From positions 2,976,001 through 3,040,000 of the forward strand of contig NZ_JBHRYQ010000001.1 of assembly GCF_042649125.1 (NCBI RefSeq): a stretch of 64,000 nucleotides of DNA, in the 5' to 3' direction. Position numbers and translations under genes: made by a program. Below, piece by piece: positions 24,622 to 34,304 of the stretch. The notes beneath the pieces were generated by a model that saw only the letters and a list, made by a program, of their open reading frames with translations, was not told where the DNA came from and searched no databases. Source of the stretch: Leadbetterella lacunae (GTDB taxonomy: Bacteria; Bacteroidota; Bacteroidia; Cytophagales; Spirosomataceae). Positions within the stretch are counted from its first letter, which is position 1. Every line of letters begins with the position of its first letter.

Positions 24622-27009
24622 ATGAAATATATTTTACTTTCTTTATTTATTTTGACTGGAAATGTTTTCGCTCAAAACATCATTATTTCAGGTCAGGTTA
24701 TAGATTCGGTTTCAAACGAACCACTAAAAGATGCGAATTTTACTGTAGATTTTAAACGAAATACTGAAGATCTAAAAACTGACAAATATGGCAACTTTAA
24801 GCTCACATTATCAAAAAACGATCACGCAATTTCTATAAAATATGTAGGATATGTACCTTATTGGTTTTATACCAATGAATACAGCACATCAAAAAAAATG
24901 ACCATAAAAATGCGTCCACTTGTAAATGAACTTGAGCAAGTGGTAGTCTCGACCGCACGATTAGATCAAAATGTAAAAAAACCACTGTTAGGTGTAAATC
25001 AAATTAATTTAAAAACCCTTCAAAAGATACCTTCAGCTTTTGGCGAAGTAGATTTTTTGAGAGCCATACAAATGCTGCCAGGCGTATCAAGTGTAGGTGA
25101 GGCATCAAATGGTGTCAATATTAGAGGTGGAACCACAGACCAAAACTTGATCTTAATTGATGATACGCCTATATATAACCCAACGCACATGTTTGGCTTG
25201 TTTTCGGTTATTCCTCCAGATGCCATCAGCAACTTAGATTTATACAAAGGAAATGTGCCTGCTCGCTATGGCGGAAGGGCCGCCTCGGTTTTAGACTTAT
25301 CTCTTAAAAATCCTAGCCTAACTAACTTTAAGGCAGTCGGAGGGATAAGCATTATTTCCAGCAAATTGTTGGTTGAAGCACCGATTATTAAAGATCGTGT
25401 AGGTATATATTTTGCCGGACGAGGAGCATTTACCGACTTTTTGCTCCCAAAACTAAGTCCACAATTAGAAAATGTAAAAACTAACTTTTACGAAGGAGTA
25501 GTAAAAGCCTTTTGGCGGGTAAATTCTAAAAATACCCTTACATTAATGACGTACGGCAGTAAAGATTTCTTTCAAACTGACTTGCTTTCAAACCTACCTA
25601 ATGTGATTGGCTCTGCCACATTTTTCGATCATAAAACCCTAAACTATAACGCTAAATGGGTATACCTGATAAACAATAATCTCGACTTGGTTACGAGTTT
25701 TACCAAAGCCAACTATGACCCCATAATTGGCACCATAGAAAACGTCACTAAATACAAAGTAAAACTCAACTCTGGCTTAGACCAAAACATTTATAAATCA
25801 AGTTTAAACTATCAAAAAGGAGATAATAAACTAGAAACAGGATTAAACTTTACACAAACTCAAATTAGGCCTGGAACGCTAGAGCCAGGCAAAGCCGCTG
25901 GCGTAAACTTCATACAAATCCCAACCGAATACTCGAATGAATACGGTATTTTTATTGATGACGAATATGAGTTTACAAAAAAACTTGCCGTGACAGGAGG
26001 TTTACGCTATTCATTTTTTACGGCCTTGGGAGCAGGCGAAATGAGGACCTATGACCCAACGCAAGCACGAGACGAATTTTCGGTGACGGGATCTAAAACA
26101 TACGCAAAAGGAGAAATAATCAAAACTTATGGTGGCTTAGAGCCTAGGTTTGGCATGCGGTATTTGTTAAGTGAATCTGTTTCTTTAAAAATGGGATATA
26201 ACCTAATGAGACAGTATTTGCAAATAGTTTCGAATACCACCACACCTATTCCTACCTCAAGATGGAAAACCTCTGACGCTAACATAAAACCACAAGTCAG
26301 TCACTTATTTACAGTTGGCTCTTACAAGTCATTTGATGGGAATATTTTTGACATGAGTTTAGAAGGATATTACAGAAGGTCAAACAACATAATTGATTAC
26401 AAACCAGGTGCCGATTTTCTTTTACAAAAATTTCCAGAAACGCAATTGGTACAAGGCTTTAGCACCTCATACGGCATAGAAGCTATGTTTTCGAAGAAAA
26501 AAGGAAACCTTACAGGCTGGACAAACTACACCTATGCTCGTACATTTAACCAAGTTTACGCCACCACGAATGTCTTAGACCAAGTAAATGGAGGAAATCC
26601 TTACAGAGCCAATTATGACAGACCACACACGTTTAATACCTCAATAGACATAGCGGTAGACAAACACAACTCGTTTGCTTTTAACTTTGTGTTGAGTTCG
26701 GGTAGGCCATACTCAAAACCAGTGGGTTTTGTAAATTACCAAAACAACTTTTACCCGTTTTATGATGAGCGAAACAATGCAAGAATTCCAACGTATCACA
26801 GGTTAGATTTTTCTTGGAATATATCTAACCCAAGTATGAAAGATAGAAGATATACCGGCAATTGGGCATTTTCAGTATATAATGTCTATGCACACAAGAA
26901 CGCATATTCAGTTTATTTCAAAACTGAAAACGGGAGTATTAAAGCATATAAACTGCAAATATTTGGAGCTCCTATAGTTTCTTTGGCTTACAATTTTAAG
27001 TTTGAATGA
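24622..27009 (+). CDS. TonB-dependent receptor with carboxypeptidase-regulatory-like N-domain
   Basis: 795 residues. Signal peptide MKYILLSLFILTGNVFAQ, then a CarboxypepD_reg-like beta-sandwich (residues ~20-105), a plug domain (GVNIRGGTTDQNLILIDDTP) and an outer-membrane barrel ending in the aromatic YNFKFE. ATG at 24622 is chosen over the upstream TTG at 24592, which lies inside the DUF4249 gene. It imports a TonB-energised substrate with its DUF4249 partner. Its last 22 bp overlap the end of the leftward gene at 26988. Confidence 0.92.
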   Translation: MKYILLSLFILTGNVFAQNIIISGQVIDSVSNEPLKDANFTVDFKRNTEDLKTDKYGNFKLTLSKNDHAISIKYVGYVPYWFYTNEYSTSKKMTIKMRPLVNELEQVVVSTARLDQNVKKPLLGVNQINLKTLQKIPSAFGEVDFLRAIQMLPGVSSVGEASNGVNIRGGTTDQNLILIDDTPIYNPTHMFGLFSVIPPDAISNLDLYKGNVPARYGGRAASVLDLSLKNPSLTNFKAVGGISIISSKLLVEAPIIKDRVGIYFAGRGAFTDFLLPKLSPQLENVKTNFYEGVVKAFWRVNSKNTLTLMTYGSKDFFQTDLLSNLPNVIGSATFFDHKTLNYNAKWVYLINNNLDLVTSFTKANYDPIIGTIENVTKYKVKLNSGLDQNIYKSSLNYQKGDNKLETGLNFTQTQIRPGTLEPGKAAGVNFIQIPTEYSNEYGIFIDDEYEFTKKLAVTGGLRYSFFTALGAGEMRTYDPTQARDEFSVTGSKTYAKGEIIKTYGGLEPRFGMRYLLSESVSLKMGYNLMRQYLQIVSNTTTPIPTSRWKTSDANIKPQVSHLFTVGSYKSFDGNIFDMSLEGYYRRSNNIIDYKPGADFLLQKFPETQLVQGFSTSYGIEAMFSKKKGNLTGWTNYTYARTFNQVYATTNVLDQVNGGNPYRANYDRPHTFNTSIDIAVDKHNSFAFNFVLSSGRPYSKPVGFVNYQNNFYPFYDERNNARIPTYHRLDFSWNISNPSMKDRRYTGNWAFSVYNVYAHKNAYSVYFKTENGSIKAYKLQIFGAPIVSLAYNFKFE

Positions 27010-30000
27010 TGGCTAAGTGCCATCATTTTAGCATTATTATTAGCAACTAAATAAATGGTTTTTCCATTTACTACTATGGGTTTAATTCGCCTAGTTTGTC
27101 CTTTTAGTGGAACTTGCCTGATTGGGCTTTTCTGAGTTTTGCCATCGGATAAATATTTATATATATTTCCTTGATCGGCATCATAAAGCCCCATTTGAAT
27201 ATTGCATTCATAAAAATTTCCCAACATCATAAACTCTGACTTTCGATATGCAGAAATATCTACCGCAGTGTAATATGGGGTCCACTGCACCGGCCCAGCC
27301 ATAGATTCAAGTTTAAATGTTCCATCGCCTTTATTTATTAGTACAGAATTATCAAAATAGTTAGCTTCAAAAACCTTCGCATCGGATATTTTATCACTAC
27401 CAAAAATATCTTTTAAACTAGCAGTGGCGAAGTCTTTAGAGAAAATATATTTCTTTTTAACAAAAGGCAATTGCTTCTCAATCTCTCGTTTATCCGCAAA
27501 AATGGTTTCTTTGCCTTGCATATAAAGCGTAATAATGTGATCTAAACGACCGTTTTCGTCAATATCATTTACGTACATTCTAATTGGCTCCTTTTCAGAA
27601 GCGTGCAAACGACTATTTTGGCCCAAATTCCCACATACAAAATCCAGTTTTCCGTCTTGATTTACATCCATCGGCATCGCAAAATTCCACCATCCTTTTT
27701 TGTCTGTCAGGTAGGTTTCCTTGTATTTTTTGCCATCTTTCTTAAATGCCTTTATGCCGTCCCACTCATAGGCAACCACGAGCTCTTCTTCTTTGTCGCC
27801 GTCATAATCCACCCAAACTGCATTTTTAACAAACCCAGACTTTTTCAATTCAGGTGCCAACTTATCCGTTTGGTCTGAGAAATTCCCATAGCCGTCGTTT
27901 ATTAAAAAATAAGAACTCGGAATTTCGCCATAGGCCCAAGAAACCGCCCTCGCACCTATAAACAAGTCTATCTTTTTATCGTTGTTAATGTCTTTTGCAA
28001 GCACCACAGATGCCGTCAGAAACAAGTCTTTAAATGCATCCGCTTTCTTAATGAAACTACCTTTTTTATCATTTAAATATAGCCTAGGTACCAAGTTAGG
28101 GGATTTTCCATAAAATTCATTTCCTCCCGAAGCCACCACGAGATCTTTATATCCATCGCCATTGATATCTGCAAAAACCGCATCCACATCCTCGAAAGTG
28201 CTGTCTGCCACTAAAGATATTTGTAAGCTTTCGGTGAATTTACCATTGGCATTTTGTACAAATATTTTTGATTTCTTCCATTTCGAACTTCCCACAAAAA
28301 CATCTTCTAGGCCATCGTTATTTATATCTCCAACTGTCAGTGCCGGCCCTTCAGTTGACATCATATTGGGGATCAAAGCCTCTCTGTCAAATTCATTAAA
28401 GGCGTTTTCTTCATGAATAAAATCCAAGCCAATTTCAGAGGCAATGTCCACAAATTCGTTTTCAATTTTATGGAAAACTTGATAATCAAAAATTGGCAAA
28501 TTTAACTGATACTTTAATTCTAAAACTGAGTTTGGTTTTACATTTTTTACAACTTGAAAACTATTATCTGGCCAAATAATAAGGACAGAGTCTATTTTTT
28601 GTACTTTCCCTATTCCAAATGTCAGAGGAGCTTCAATGGAAGACTGAAACCCTCTTACAGGAAATTTTTCTTGAAAAAACGTATTGGAGTCTGCGTACAC
28701 GATAACCTTAGAACCAATTGCATTTTTGTTTTTTGCTGCACCAGCCAACTTTACGGTTAAATATTTGTTTTCGGCAGCATACACATTGCTCAAGTTTTCG
28801 TACACAAAAGCCTTTTGGTTGATATTGTTTGTAACCACATCTAAGTCACCGTCATTGTCTAAATCTACATAGATAGAACCATTCGAAAATGAACCTACAT
28901 TTCCTGAAACCTGCTCAGATAGGTCGTTAAACTTTACTTCGCCGGCATTAGAATAAAACTTATTAGGTATTTTTATTTCGGGCAATAGGTCTACAAGCGA
29001 CTCGTCAGATTCATCAAATTTCTTTTTGGATATCTTCTCTTGAATTTCATCACTTGATACAAAGTTTATGTAATCAAGGTCATTCATGCGTTTGTTTATT
29101 CCATTTGAAATAAAAATATCTTTCTTTCCATCATTTTCAAAGTCAAATAACAAAGTAGACCAAGACCAGTCTGTAGCATAAACACCTGCATACATCCCTA
29201 TCTCGGAGAAATAGCCATTCTTATTATTAAATTGCAAGTTATTTCTAGCAAACTGAATGTTGTACCCTTGTGAAAGTTTAAATTTAAAATTATAAAAAGC
29301 ATCTTCTCCTTCTGATCGTTTGAGTATTTCGGGTTCATATGGAAGCATATCCAAGGTAAATATTTCAGGAAAAATATCATTATTAAGATCTGCCATATCT
29401 ACTCCCATGCTAAACCTGCTCGTGTGGTCAATCTTGTCCAGCATTTCGTCTTTAAAAGACCCGTTTTTTTGATTGATATATAAATAATCATTTTCATGAA
29501 AATCATTGCCAATATAAAAATCAGGGTAACCATCAAGGTTCACATCAGAAAGTGCTATACCTAAACCATAGCCGATTGCCGAGCTATGAATGCCAACCTT
29601 TTGGGTAGTTTCTATGTATTTACCATCTATATTCTCAAAAAAACGATCTCCAGCTAGTTCGTGAAACGTATTTAAAAAAACTTCTCTACGTCCGTAAGTG
29701 CCATTTTGATGAACCGAATGGTTTAGCTGAAACATATCTAAGTCGCCATCTAAGTCTGCATCAAAAAAAGCCGTCTGTGTTCCAAATCCAACCAAGTCGA
29801 GGCCATATTCGGCTGAACTTTCTGTGTAATGTGGTACACCGTTTTTATCGATATTATCACAAATAAATAGCAGGTTATGCCCACTTAACATTTCAAACTT
29901 ACCTACCCTATTGATATAAATATCTAAAAGCCCATCTTGATTGATATCTACCACTGACACACCTGTAGACCAACCTTTTTCATTTTTAAAATTAGCCGCT

Positions 30001-30299
30001 TCTGATACGTCTTCAAACTTCAGTCCGCCTTTATTTAGATATATCTTGTTTTGGTTTTGGTTAGAAGTAAAAATCAAGTCCTGCTTTCCATCGTTGTTGA
30101 GATCAGCTGTAGCTACACCGCCACCGTTATAAAAATACATGTAGTTAAATATATTCAAATCGCCACTTGGCTTCAAGTCATTTGAAAAATCAACACCAGT
30201 ATCTTTGGCATCCAAAGCCTTGAAAATTTCATTTTTAGGCGTATTTTTTCCACATGAAAAAAACCAAAAACTAAAACATATAAAAACTAAATTTTTCAT
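26988..30299 (-). CDS. FG-GAP/VCBS-repeat, ASPIC/UnbV lipoprotein (copy 2)
   Basis: 1103 residues. Lipoprotein signal (CFSFWFFSCGKN) with lipobox Cys about residue 16. The N-terminal half has many FG-GAP/VCBS blades with DxNxDGxxD calcium loops (ADLNNDGKQDLIF, DINQDGLLDIYI, DLDGDLDMF). The ASPIC/UnbV domain follows (AIGSKVIVYADS ... SSIEAPLTFGIG ... IIWPDNS), and more blades continue to the C-terminus. Such surface beta-propellers co-occur with SusCD systems, probably as ligand-binding proteins. It overlaps its upstream paralogue by 4 bases (ATGA) and its 3' end overlaps the convergent TonB receptor gene by 22 bp. Confidence 0.9.
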   Translation of the reverse strand: MKNLVFICFSFWFFSCGKNTPKNEIFKALDAKDTGVDFSNDLKPSGDLNIFNYMYFYNGGGVATADLNNDGKQDLIFTSNQNQNKIYLNKGGLKFEDVSEAANFKNEKGWSTGVSVVDINQDGLLDIYINRVGKFEMLSGHNLLFICDNIDKNGVPHYTESSAEYGLDLVGFGTQTAFFDADLDGDLDMFQLNHSVHQNGTYGRREVFLNTFHELAGDRFFENIDGKYIETTQKVGIHSSAIGYGLGIALSDVNLDGYPDFYIGNDFHENDYLYINQKNGSFKDEMLDKIDHTSRFSMGVDMADLNNDIFPEIFTLDMLPYEPEILKRSEGEDAFYNFKFKLSQGYNIQFARNNLQFNNKNGYFSEIGMYAGVYATDWSWSTLLFDFENDGKKDIFISNGINKRMNDLDYINFVSSDEIQEKISKKKFDESDESLVDLLPEIKIPNKFYSNAGEVKFNDLSEQVSGNVGSFSNGSIYVDLDNDGDLDVVTNNINQKAFVYENLSNVYAAENKYLTVKLAGAAKNKNAIGSKVIVYADSNTFFQEKFPVRGFQSSIEAPLTFGIGKVQKIDSVLIIWPDNSFQVVKNVKPNSVLELKYQLNLPIFDYQVFHKIENEFVDIASEIGLDFIHEENAFNEFDREALIPNMMSTEGPALTVGDINNDGLEDVFVGSSKWKKSKIFVQNANGKFTESLQISLVADSTFEDVDAVFADINGDGYKDLVVASGGNEFYGKSPNLVPRLYLNDKKGSFIKKADAFKDLFLTASVVLAKDINNDKKIDLFIGARAVSWAYGEIPSSYFLINDGYGNFSDQTDKLAPELKKSGFVKNAVWVDYDGDKEEELVVAYEWDGIKAFKKDGKKYKETYLTDKKGWWNFAMPMDVNQDGKLDFVCGNLGQNSRLHASEKEPIRMYVNDIDENGRLDHIITLYMQGKETIFADKREIEKQLPFVKKKYIFSKDFATASLKDIFGSDKISDAKVFEANYFDNSVLINKGDGTFKLESMAGPVQWTPYYTAVDISAYRKSEFMMLGNFYECNIQMGLYDADQGNIYKYLSDGKTQKSPIRQVPLKGQTRRIKPIVVNGKTIYLVANNNAKMMALSHHSNLKL

Positions 30300-33200
30300 T
30301 GCAAAGGTATCTTCATTTCAAAAAACTGCGGCTTACTATTGTTTGAGAAGGAAATAACATAGCTTTTGTTTCCAATACGGATGTTTTCCAAATCTTTAAC
30401 TTCGCCAGATGTTGTAAATCCACTCTGAGCATTCTTTATCACCTCAAACACTCCTTTCCCTTGATTTAGCATTACTAAACCACGACAAGCGTCTAAACGG
30501 GTAAATTGCGGAATAAAACCAGTAAAGTTGCCCGCCATAAGTATATCTATTTGGCCATCTAGGTTAACATCGGTTAAACTGATAGCATTAATACAACTCA
30601 ACTGAGCATCAATCGGGAGTTCCTTAACCGCAAAATTCCCTTTTCCGTCATTGATAGCAACCACTGACTTTAAGGTATTTACAATACTCATCTGAGCTTT
30701 TTTAATTTTATTTCCATCAAATAAATCCTCTATGCTTTTTTGAGCATAGTCTTCATGTTTTAAACTTTTAGCTTTTAAAATCGGAAACTGCTCCATCATT
30801 TCGCGTTTCAAAAACACCGGCAAGTCTTTACCATCCACTGATTTTGTCAATATTTTATCTACTTGATTGTTATCGTCAAAGTCAGTAACCCAAAGTTTAA
30901 GTGGATTTTCAACAGAAGCTTTCAAAGCGAAATTTTCTCCAATATTTCCCAAAACCAAGTCTAAGTCACCGTCTTTGTCAAGATCCGCCACCTGTAAAGC
31001 CCCCCAAAAGCCAGAAAGGTTTTCCAATCCTGTTTCTATGGATGTAAACTTCTTATTTTTAAATGAATAAACTTTAGGGCTCATCCAGTCTCCAACCATT
31101 ATCAACTCTTTCTTTTTGTCTCCATCTACATCTGCCCAAGTGGCAGCCCTCACCATACCAATATTGTTTAACTCCAGACAAACTTCAGCTGTAACATTCT
31201 TAAAGAAGCCTTTCCCATTGTTTTGTAAAATATATTGAGGCGGGTTTAGACCATATATCATCGGAGTAGATCTATTACCAATAAATAAATCTATGTCGCC
31301 GTCTAGGTCATAATCAGCAGTAGCAATACACGAAGTATTCATACCATTGTACGGCAAAGCTTGGTTATTATAGATGAAGTTTCCTTTACCGTCATTAAAA
31401 TACAACCTATTTATATACATCCTTTCAGATGATTCTGTGTCATTTCCTCCAGTTCCCACAATTAAATCAAGGTCTCCGTCTCCATCTGCATCAAAAAACT
31501 CAGCAGCAGTATCTTCAAAGAAAGCGGCCTTTTTAAAGTCTTCATTTTCTTGAAAAATAAAACCCTTTGCATTTTGAATGTATAATTGACCCGCTTGGTT
31601 TTTCGCTCCACATACAAAGATATCTTGCTTACCATCACCATTTACATCTCCGATAGCTGCTTTTGGGCCTTCTTTAGAGAGAATTTGTGGTATGTTTTTT
31701 TCATTAAAAAAGTCTTCGTATTCGTTTTCGGTGTGTTTGTCAAAAACAGAAAAATCTACATTTGTGAAAAAATGTTGTTTGGGGTCGTCTTTAGCAAGAA
31801 TTCCTACCTTTTTTCCATCCTTAATATTATATTCTAAAAGGGTATTCGGCTTAACGTTTTTATATGAACTAACGGTATTATTAGGCCAGAAAATAACCAA
31901 CGAGTCTACTTTTCCTTTACCTAATCCAATAGTTTGGGTATACTCCGTACTAGATTGAAACCCCTTTGAAGGGTGTAACTGTTTTGTTAAAATACCCTCT
32001 GAGGTATACGCCAATATTTTAGAGCCAATAGCAAAAGTGTTCTGTCCTTCTCCTTTTAGTTTTATTTTTAAAAAATCAAATTTGTTAACCTGCTCGTTAC
32101 TTTTATTTTTATAAACAAAACACTGTTGATTTACATTGTTTACAACCAAATCTAGGTCTCCGTCATTGTCAAGATCCCCATATGCAGCACCGTTTGAAAA
32201 CGAAGGTTCGGAAAAACCAAACTCTTCTGATTTATCCGAAAACTTCAGGTTGCCATCATTGTGGAAAAAATAATTGACAATTCGCCTCGAAGGCATTTGT
32301 TTAATGATGTTATCAAACTTCTCTTTTTGCCCTGACATTACCATTTTTTGGTTGATATCATTGGCAAAGAAATCTATAAAATCTTGATCAATTACATCAT
32401 GAAAAATTCCGTTGCTGACGTAAATATCGTTTTTAGAATCATTGTCTGCATCAAACAACAAAGCACCCCAACTCCAATCGCTTGCAGCAACTCCACTATA
32501 ATTCGCAATTTCACTATATGTGCCATCACCATTGTTTAGTTGGAGGCTATTTTGCATATATTGGTTATAAAACCCCTTTTCAAACTTAAGTTTATACACA
32601 TAATGGTTATCAAATGATGTAGTGGTCTTTAACCTTAACTCATCTTTTGGTAGCATGTCGGTAACATATATTTCCTGAAGACCGTCATTATTTACATCGG
32701 CCATATCGGCTCCCATAGATGCTAAACTAGTATGGCTAATACGCTTTTCTAGTTCTTCACTAAAAGTGCCATTTTTTTGATTTATATAGAGGTAATCTTT
32801 TTCAAAAAAGTCATTTGAAATATAAATGTCAGGGTAGTTATCATTGTTTACGTCTCCAACCGTAACCCCAAGTCCAAATCCAATTAAACTACCATAAATA
32901 CCAGCTGACTTCGAAATATCCTCAAAGTGACCGTCTTTATTTTCATATAGCTTATCGCCTCCACCTTTTAAAAAGTCTTTAACCGGCCAATTCTCAGCAC
33001 GCATGTCGCGGTTGTTATCGTAGTTAAGTGTGTTTACAGGGATGAAACTATTATTCAAAACATAGCAATCTAAATCACCATCTAAATCAAAGTCAAAAAA
33101 AGCAGCATGCGTAGAATAGCCTTTGTCTGCAAGACCATATTCTGCGGCTTTGTCAGTAAAGTTCAGATTTTTATTATTGATAAACAGAGCATTACCATCT

Positions 33201-33640
33201 TGATTTTTCCACTTATCTATTCCAGCATTACAGATATAAATATCCAACCAACCGTCGTGGTTAATATCTACCATCACTACGCCTGTATTCCATTTTCCTG
33301 TTTGTTCTATCCCTGCTTTTTTACTTATGTCTTCAAAAGTCGGATTTCCACTTTTGTCTAAACCTTTGTTTAAAAAAAGCTTATTAGACCCCATATTAGA
33401 TGTCAAAAGCACATCTGATAGTCCATCATTGTTTATATCTCCGATGGCTACCCCACCACCATTATAAAAATTACGGTAATTGAAAATATTGAATTCTTCA
33501 GAGTTTTTAACGGTATTTTCAAAGTCAATGCCTGTTATGTTTGTGGGCAACAATTCAAACATACCATTAGTCTGACTTTTTTTACAAGACCAAACTACTA
33601 CCACCAAAAAAAGACAAAGTCCGATTATACTTTTTTTCAC
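30296..33640 (-). CDS. FG-GAP/VCBS-repeat, ASPIC/UnbV lipoprotein (copy 1)
   Basis: 1114 residues, paralogous along its length to the gene at 26988. Lipobox VVVVWSC near residue 19. Calcium-type blades include GDINNDGLSDVLL, VDINHDGWLDIYI and FDLDGDLDCYV. The ASPIC/UnbV signature is seen as AIGSKILAYTSEG, STEYTQTIGLGKG and IFWPNNT. It begins 7 bp after the small lipoprotein gene and its stop overlaps the next start, so three genes are tightly linked behind susD. Cell-surface location and glycan or peptide binding are inference from context. Confidence 0.9.
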   Translation of the reverse strand: MKKSIIGLCLFLVVVVWSCKKSQTNGMFELLPTNITGIDFENTVKNSEEFNIFNYRNFYNGGGVAIGDINNDGLSDVLLTSNMGSNKLFLNKGLDKSGNPTFEDISKKAGIEQTGKWNTGVVMVDINHDGWLDIYICNAGIDKWKNQDGNALFINNKNLNFTDKAAEYGLADKGYSTHAAFFDFDLDGDLDCYVLNNSFIPVNTLNYDNNRDMRAENWPVKDFLKGGGDKLYENKDGHFEDISKSAGIYGSLIGFGLGVTVGDVNNDNYPDIYISNDFFEKDYLYINQKNGTFSEELEKRISHTSLASMGADMADVNNDGLQEIYVTDMLPKDELRLKTTTSFDNHYVYKLKFEKGFYNQYMQNSLQLNNGDGTYSEIANYSGVAASDWSWGALLFDADNDSKNDIYVSNGIFHDVIDQDFIDFFANDINQKMVMSGQKEKFDNIIKQMPSRRIVNYFFHNDGNLKFSDKSEEFGFSEPSFSNGAAYGDLDNDGDLDLVVNNVNQQCFVYKNKSNEQVNKFDFLKIKLKGEGQNTFAIGSKILAYTSEGILTKQLHPSKGFQSSTEYTQTIGLGKGKVDSLVIFWPNNTVSSYKNVKPNTLLEYNIKDGKKVGILAKDDPKQHFFTNVDFSVFDKHTENEYEDFFNEKNIPQILSKEGPKAAIGDVNGDGKQDIFVCGAKNQAGQLYIQNAKGFIFQENEDFKKAAFFEDTAAEFFDADGDGDLDLIVGTGGNDTESSERMYINRLYFNDGKGNFIYNNQALPYNGMNTSCIATADYDLDGDIDLFIGNRSTPMIYGLNPPQYILQNNGKGFFKNVTAEVCLELNNIGMVRAATWADVDGDKKKELIMVGDWMSPKVYSFKNKKFTSIETGLENLSGFWGALQVADLDKDGDLDLVLGNIGENFALKASVENPLKLWVTDFDDNNQVDKILTKSVDGKDLPVFLKREMMEQFPILKAKSLKHEDYAQKSIEDLFDGNKIKKAQMSIVNTLKSVVAINDGKGNFAVKELPIDAQLSCINAISLTDVNLDGQIDILMAGNFTGFIPQFTRLDACRGLVMLNQGKGVFEVIKNAQSGFTTSGEVKDLENIRIGNKSYVISFSNNSKPQFFEMKIPLQ

Positions 33641-33647
33641 TTTTTGA

Positions 33648-34196
33648 TTAATTTGATTTTTTAGTAAACACTACCTCGGGTTTATTCCAAACAATATATC
33701 CTTCAATATCAGAAAGACCAGAATCACCAAAAGGTTTTCTAAGTTGCCCTTTTACTTTAATAATAATCGCCTTATTGTCTAGCTGAAGGATTTCATAGCC
33801 TCCATCTGTTAAGATATACCCCTCTCCAGTATTTTTTACTGAATCTAAAATTTTCCCTATTAAAAACGAGCCAGAAGCACTTCCTTCGGGAAACCCATCT
33901 CTAAAACTCAACTTTAGAGGCGTTTTATTTAAATCAACTTGACCTTCTAGGCTTACAATGATATTACCAAAAGCTTGATTTTTTAAACTTATTTTTACGC
34001 CACTCGAATCTAATGCGTAACCACTTCCTGTAAAGATTTCTTGGCCGTCGTAAAAATTCTTGCCATTAATAATTATTGAGACCTTAGCCTGATTATCAGT
34101 TAAAACCTTAAGTTCTTCTTCGAAGTTTTGATTAGAAGATGTGTTACATGCTACAGCTATGGCCAATAATAAAAGGCCAGAAAGAGATTTTATCAT
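33648..34196 (-). CDS. Small lipoprotein of the SusCD locus, function unknown
   Basis: 182 residues. ATG at 34196 (MIKSLSGLLLLAIAVACNTS) gives a clean lipoprotein signal with lipobox AVAC; the longer frame to 34244 starts in non-conserved sequence. The mature part is beta-rich (SIIINGKNFYDGQEIFTGSG, IIVSLEGQVDL, IIIKVKGQLRKPFG) and ends in a Lys-rich tail. I do not recognise a family. It sits between the susD terminator and the two FG-GAP genes, 7 bp from the next gene, so it likely acts with them at the cell surface. Confidence 0.75.
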   Translation of the reverse strand: MIKSLSGLLLLAIAVACNTSSNQNFEEELKVLTDNQAKVSIIINGKNFYDGQEIFTGSGYALDSSGVKISLKNQAFGNIIVSLEGQVDLNKTPLKLSFRDGFPEGSASGSFLIGKILDSVKNTGEGYILTDGGYEILQLDNKAIIIKVKGQLRKPFGDSGLSDIEGYIVWNKPEVVFTKKSN

Positions 34197-34214
34197 AGGT
34201 AAAAAAAGTATATA

Positions 34215-34222
34215 CAAAAATA
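34215..34222 (-). promoter_or_regulatory. Candidate internal promoter for the lipoprotein/FG-GAP genes
   Basis: Leftward TATTTTTG fits TAnnTTTG, 19 bp before the lipoprotein ATG and just after the susD terminator. A TTTG is present but only 13 bp upstream, so the -33 match is poor. Confidence 0.35.
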
Positions 34223-34250
34223 AAGCATAAAATAACAAAACCACTATTTT

Positions 34251-34284
34251 AAAACGAAAAAAGCCCAGCCAAACGGCTGGGCTT
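34251..34284 (-). terminator. Terminator between susD and the lipoprotein gene
   Basis: Perfect 10-bp stem AAGCCCAGCC-GTTT-GGCTGGGCTT read leftward, followed by TTTTCGTTTT. It lies 20 bp after the susD stop and should strongly reduce read-through into the downstream genes. Confidence 0.9.
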
Positions 34285-34304
34285 CAAATATTACTTAAAT
34301 ACTA

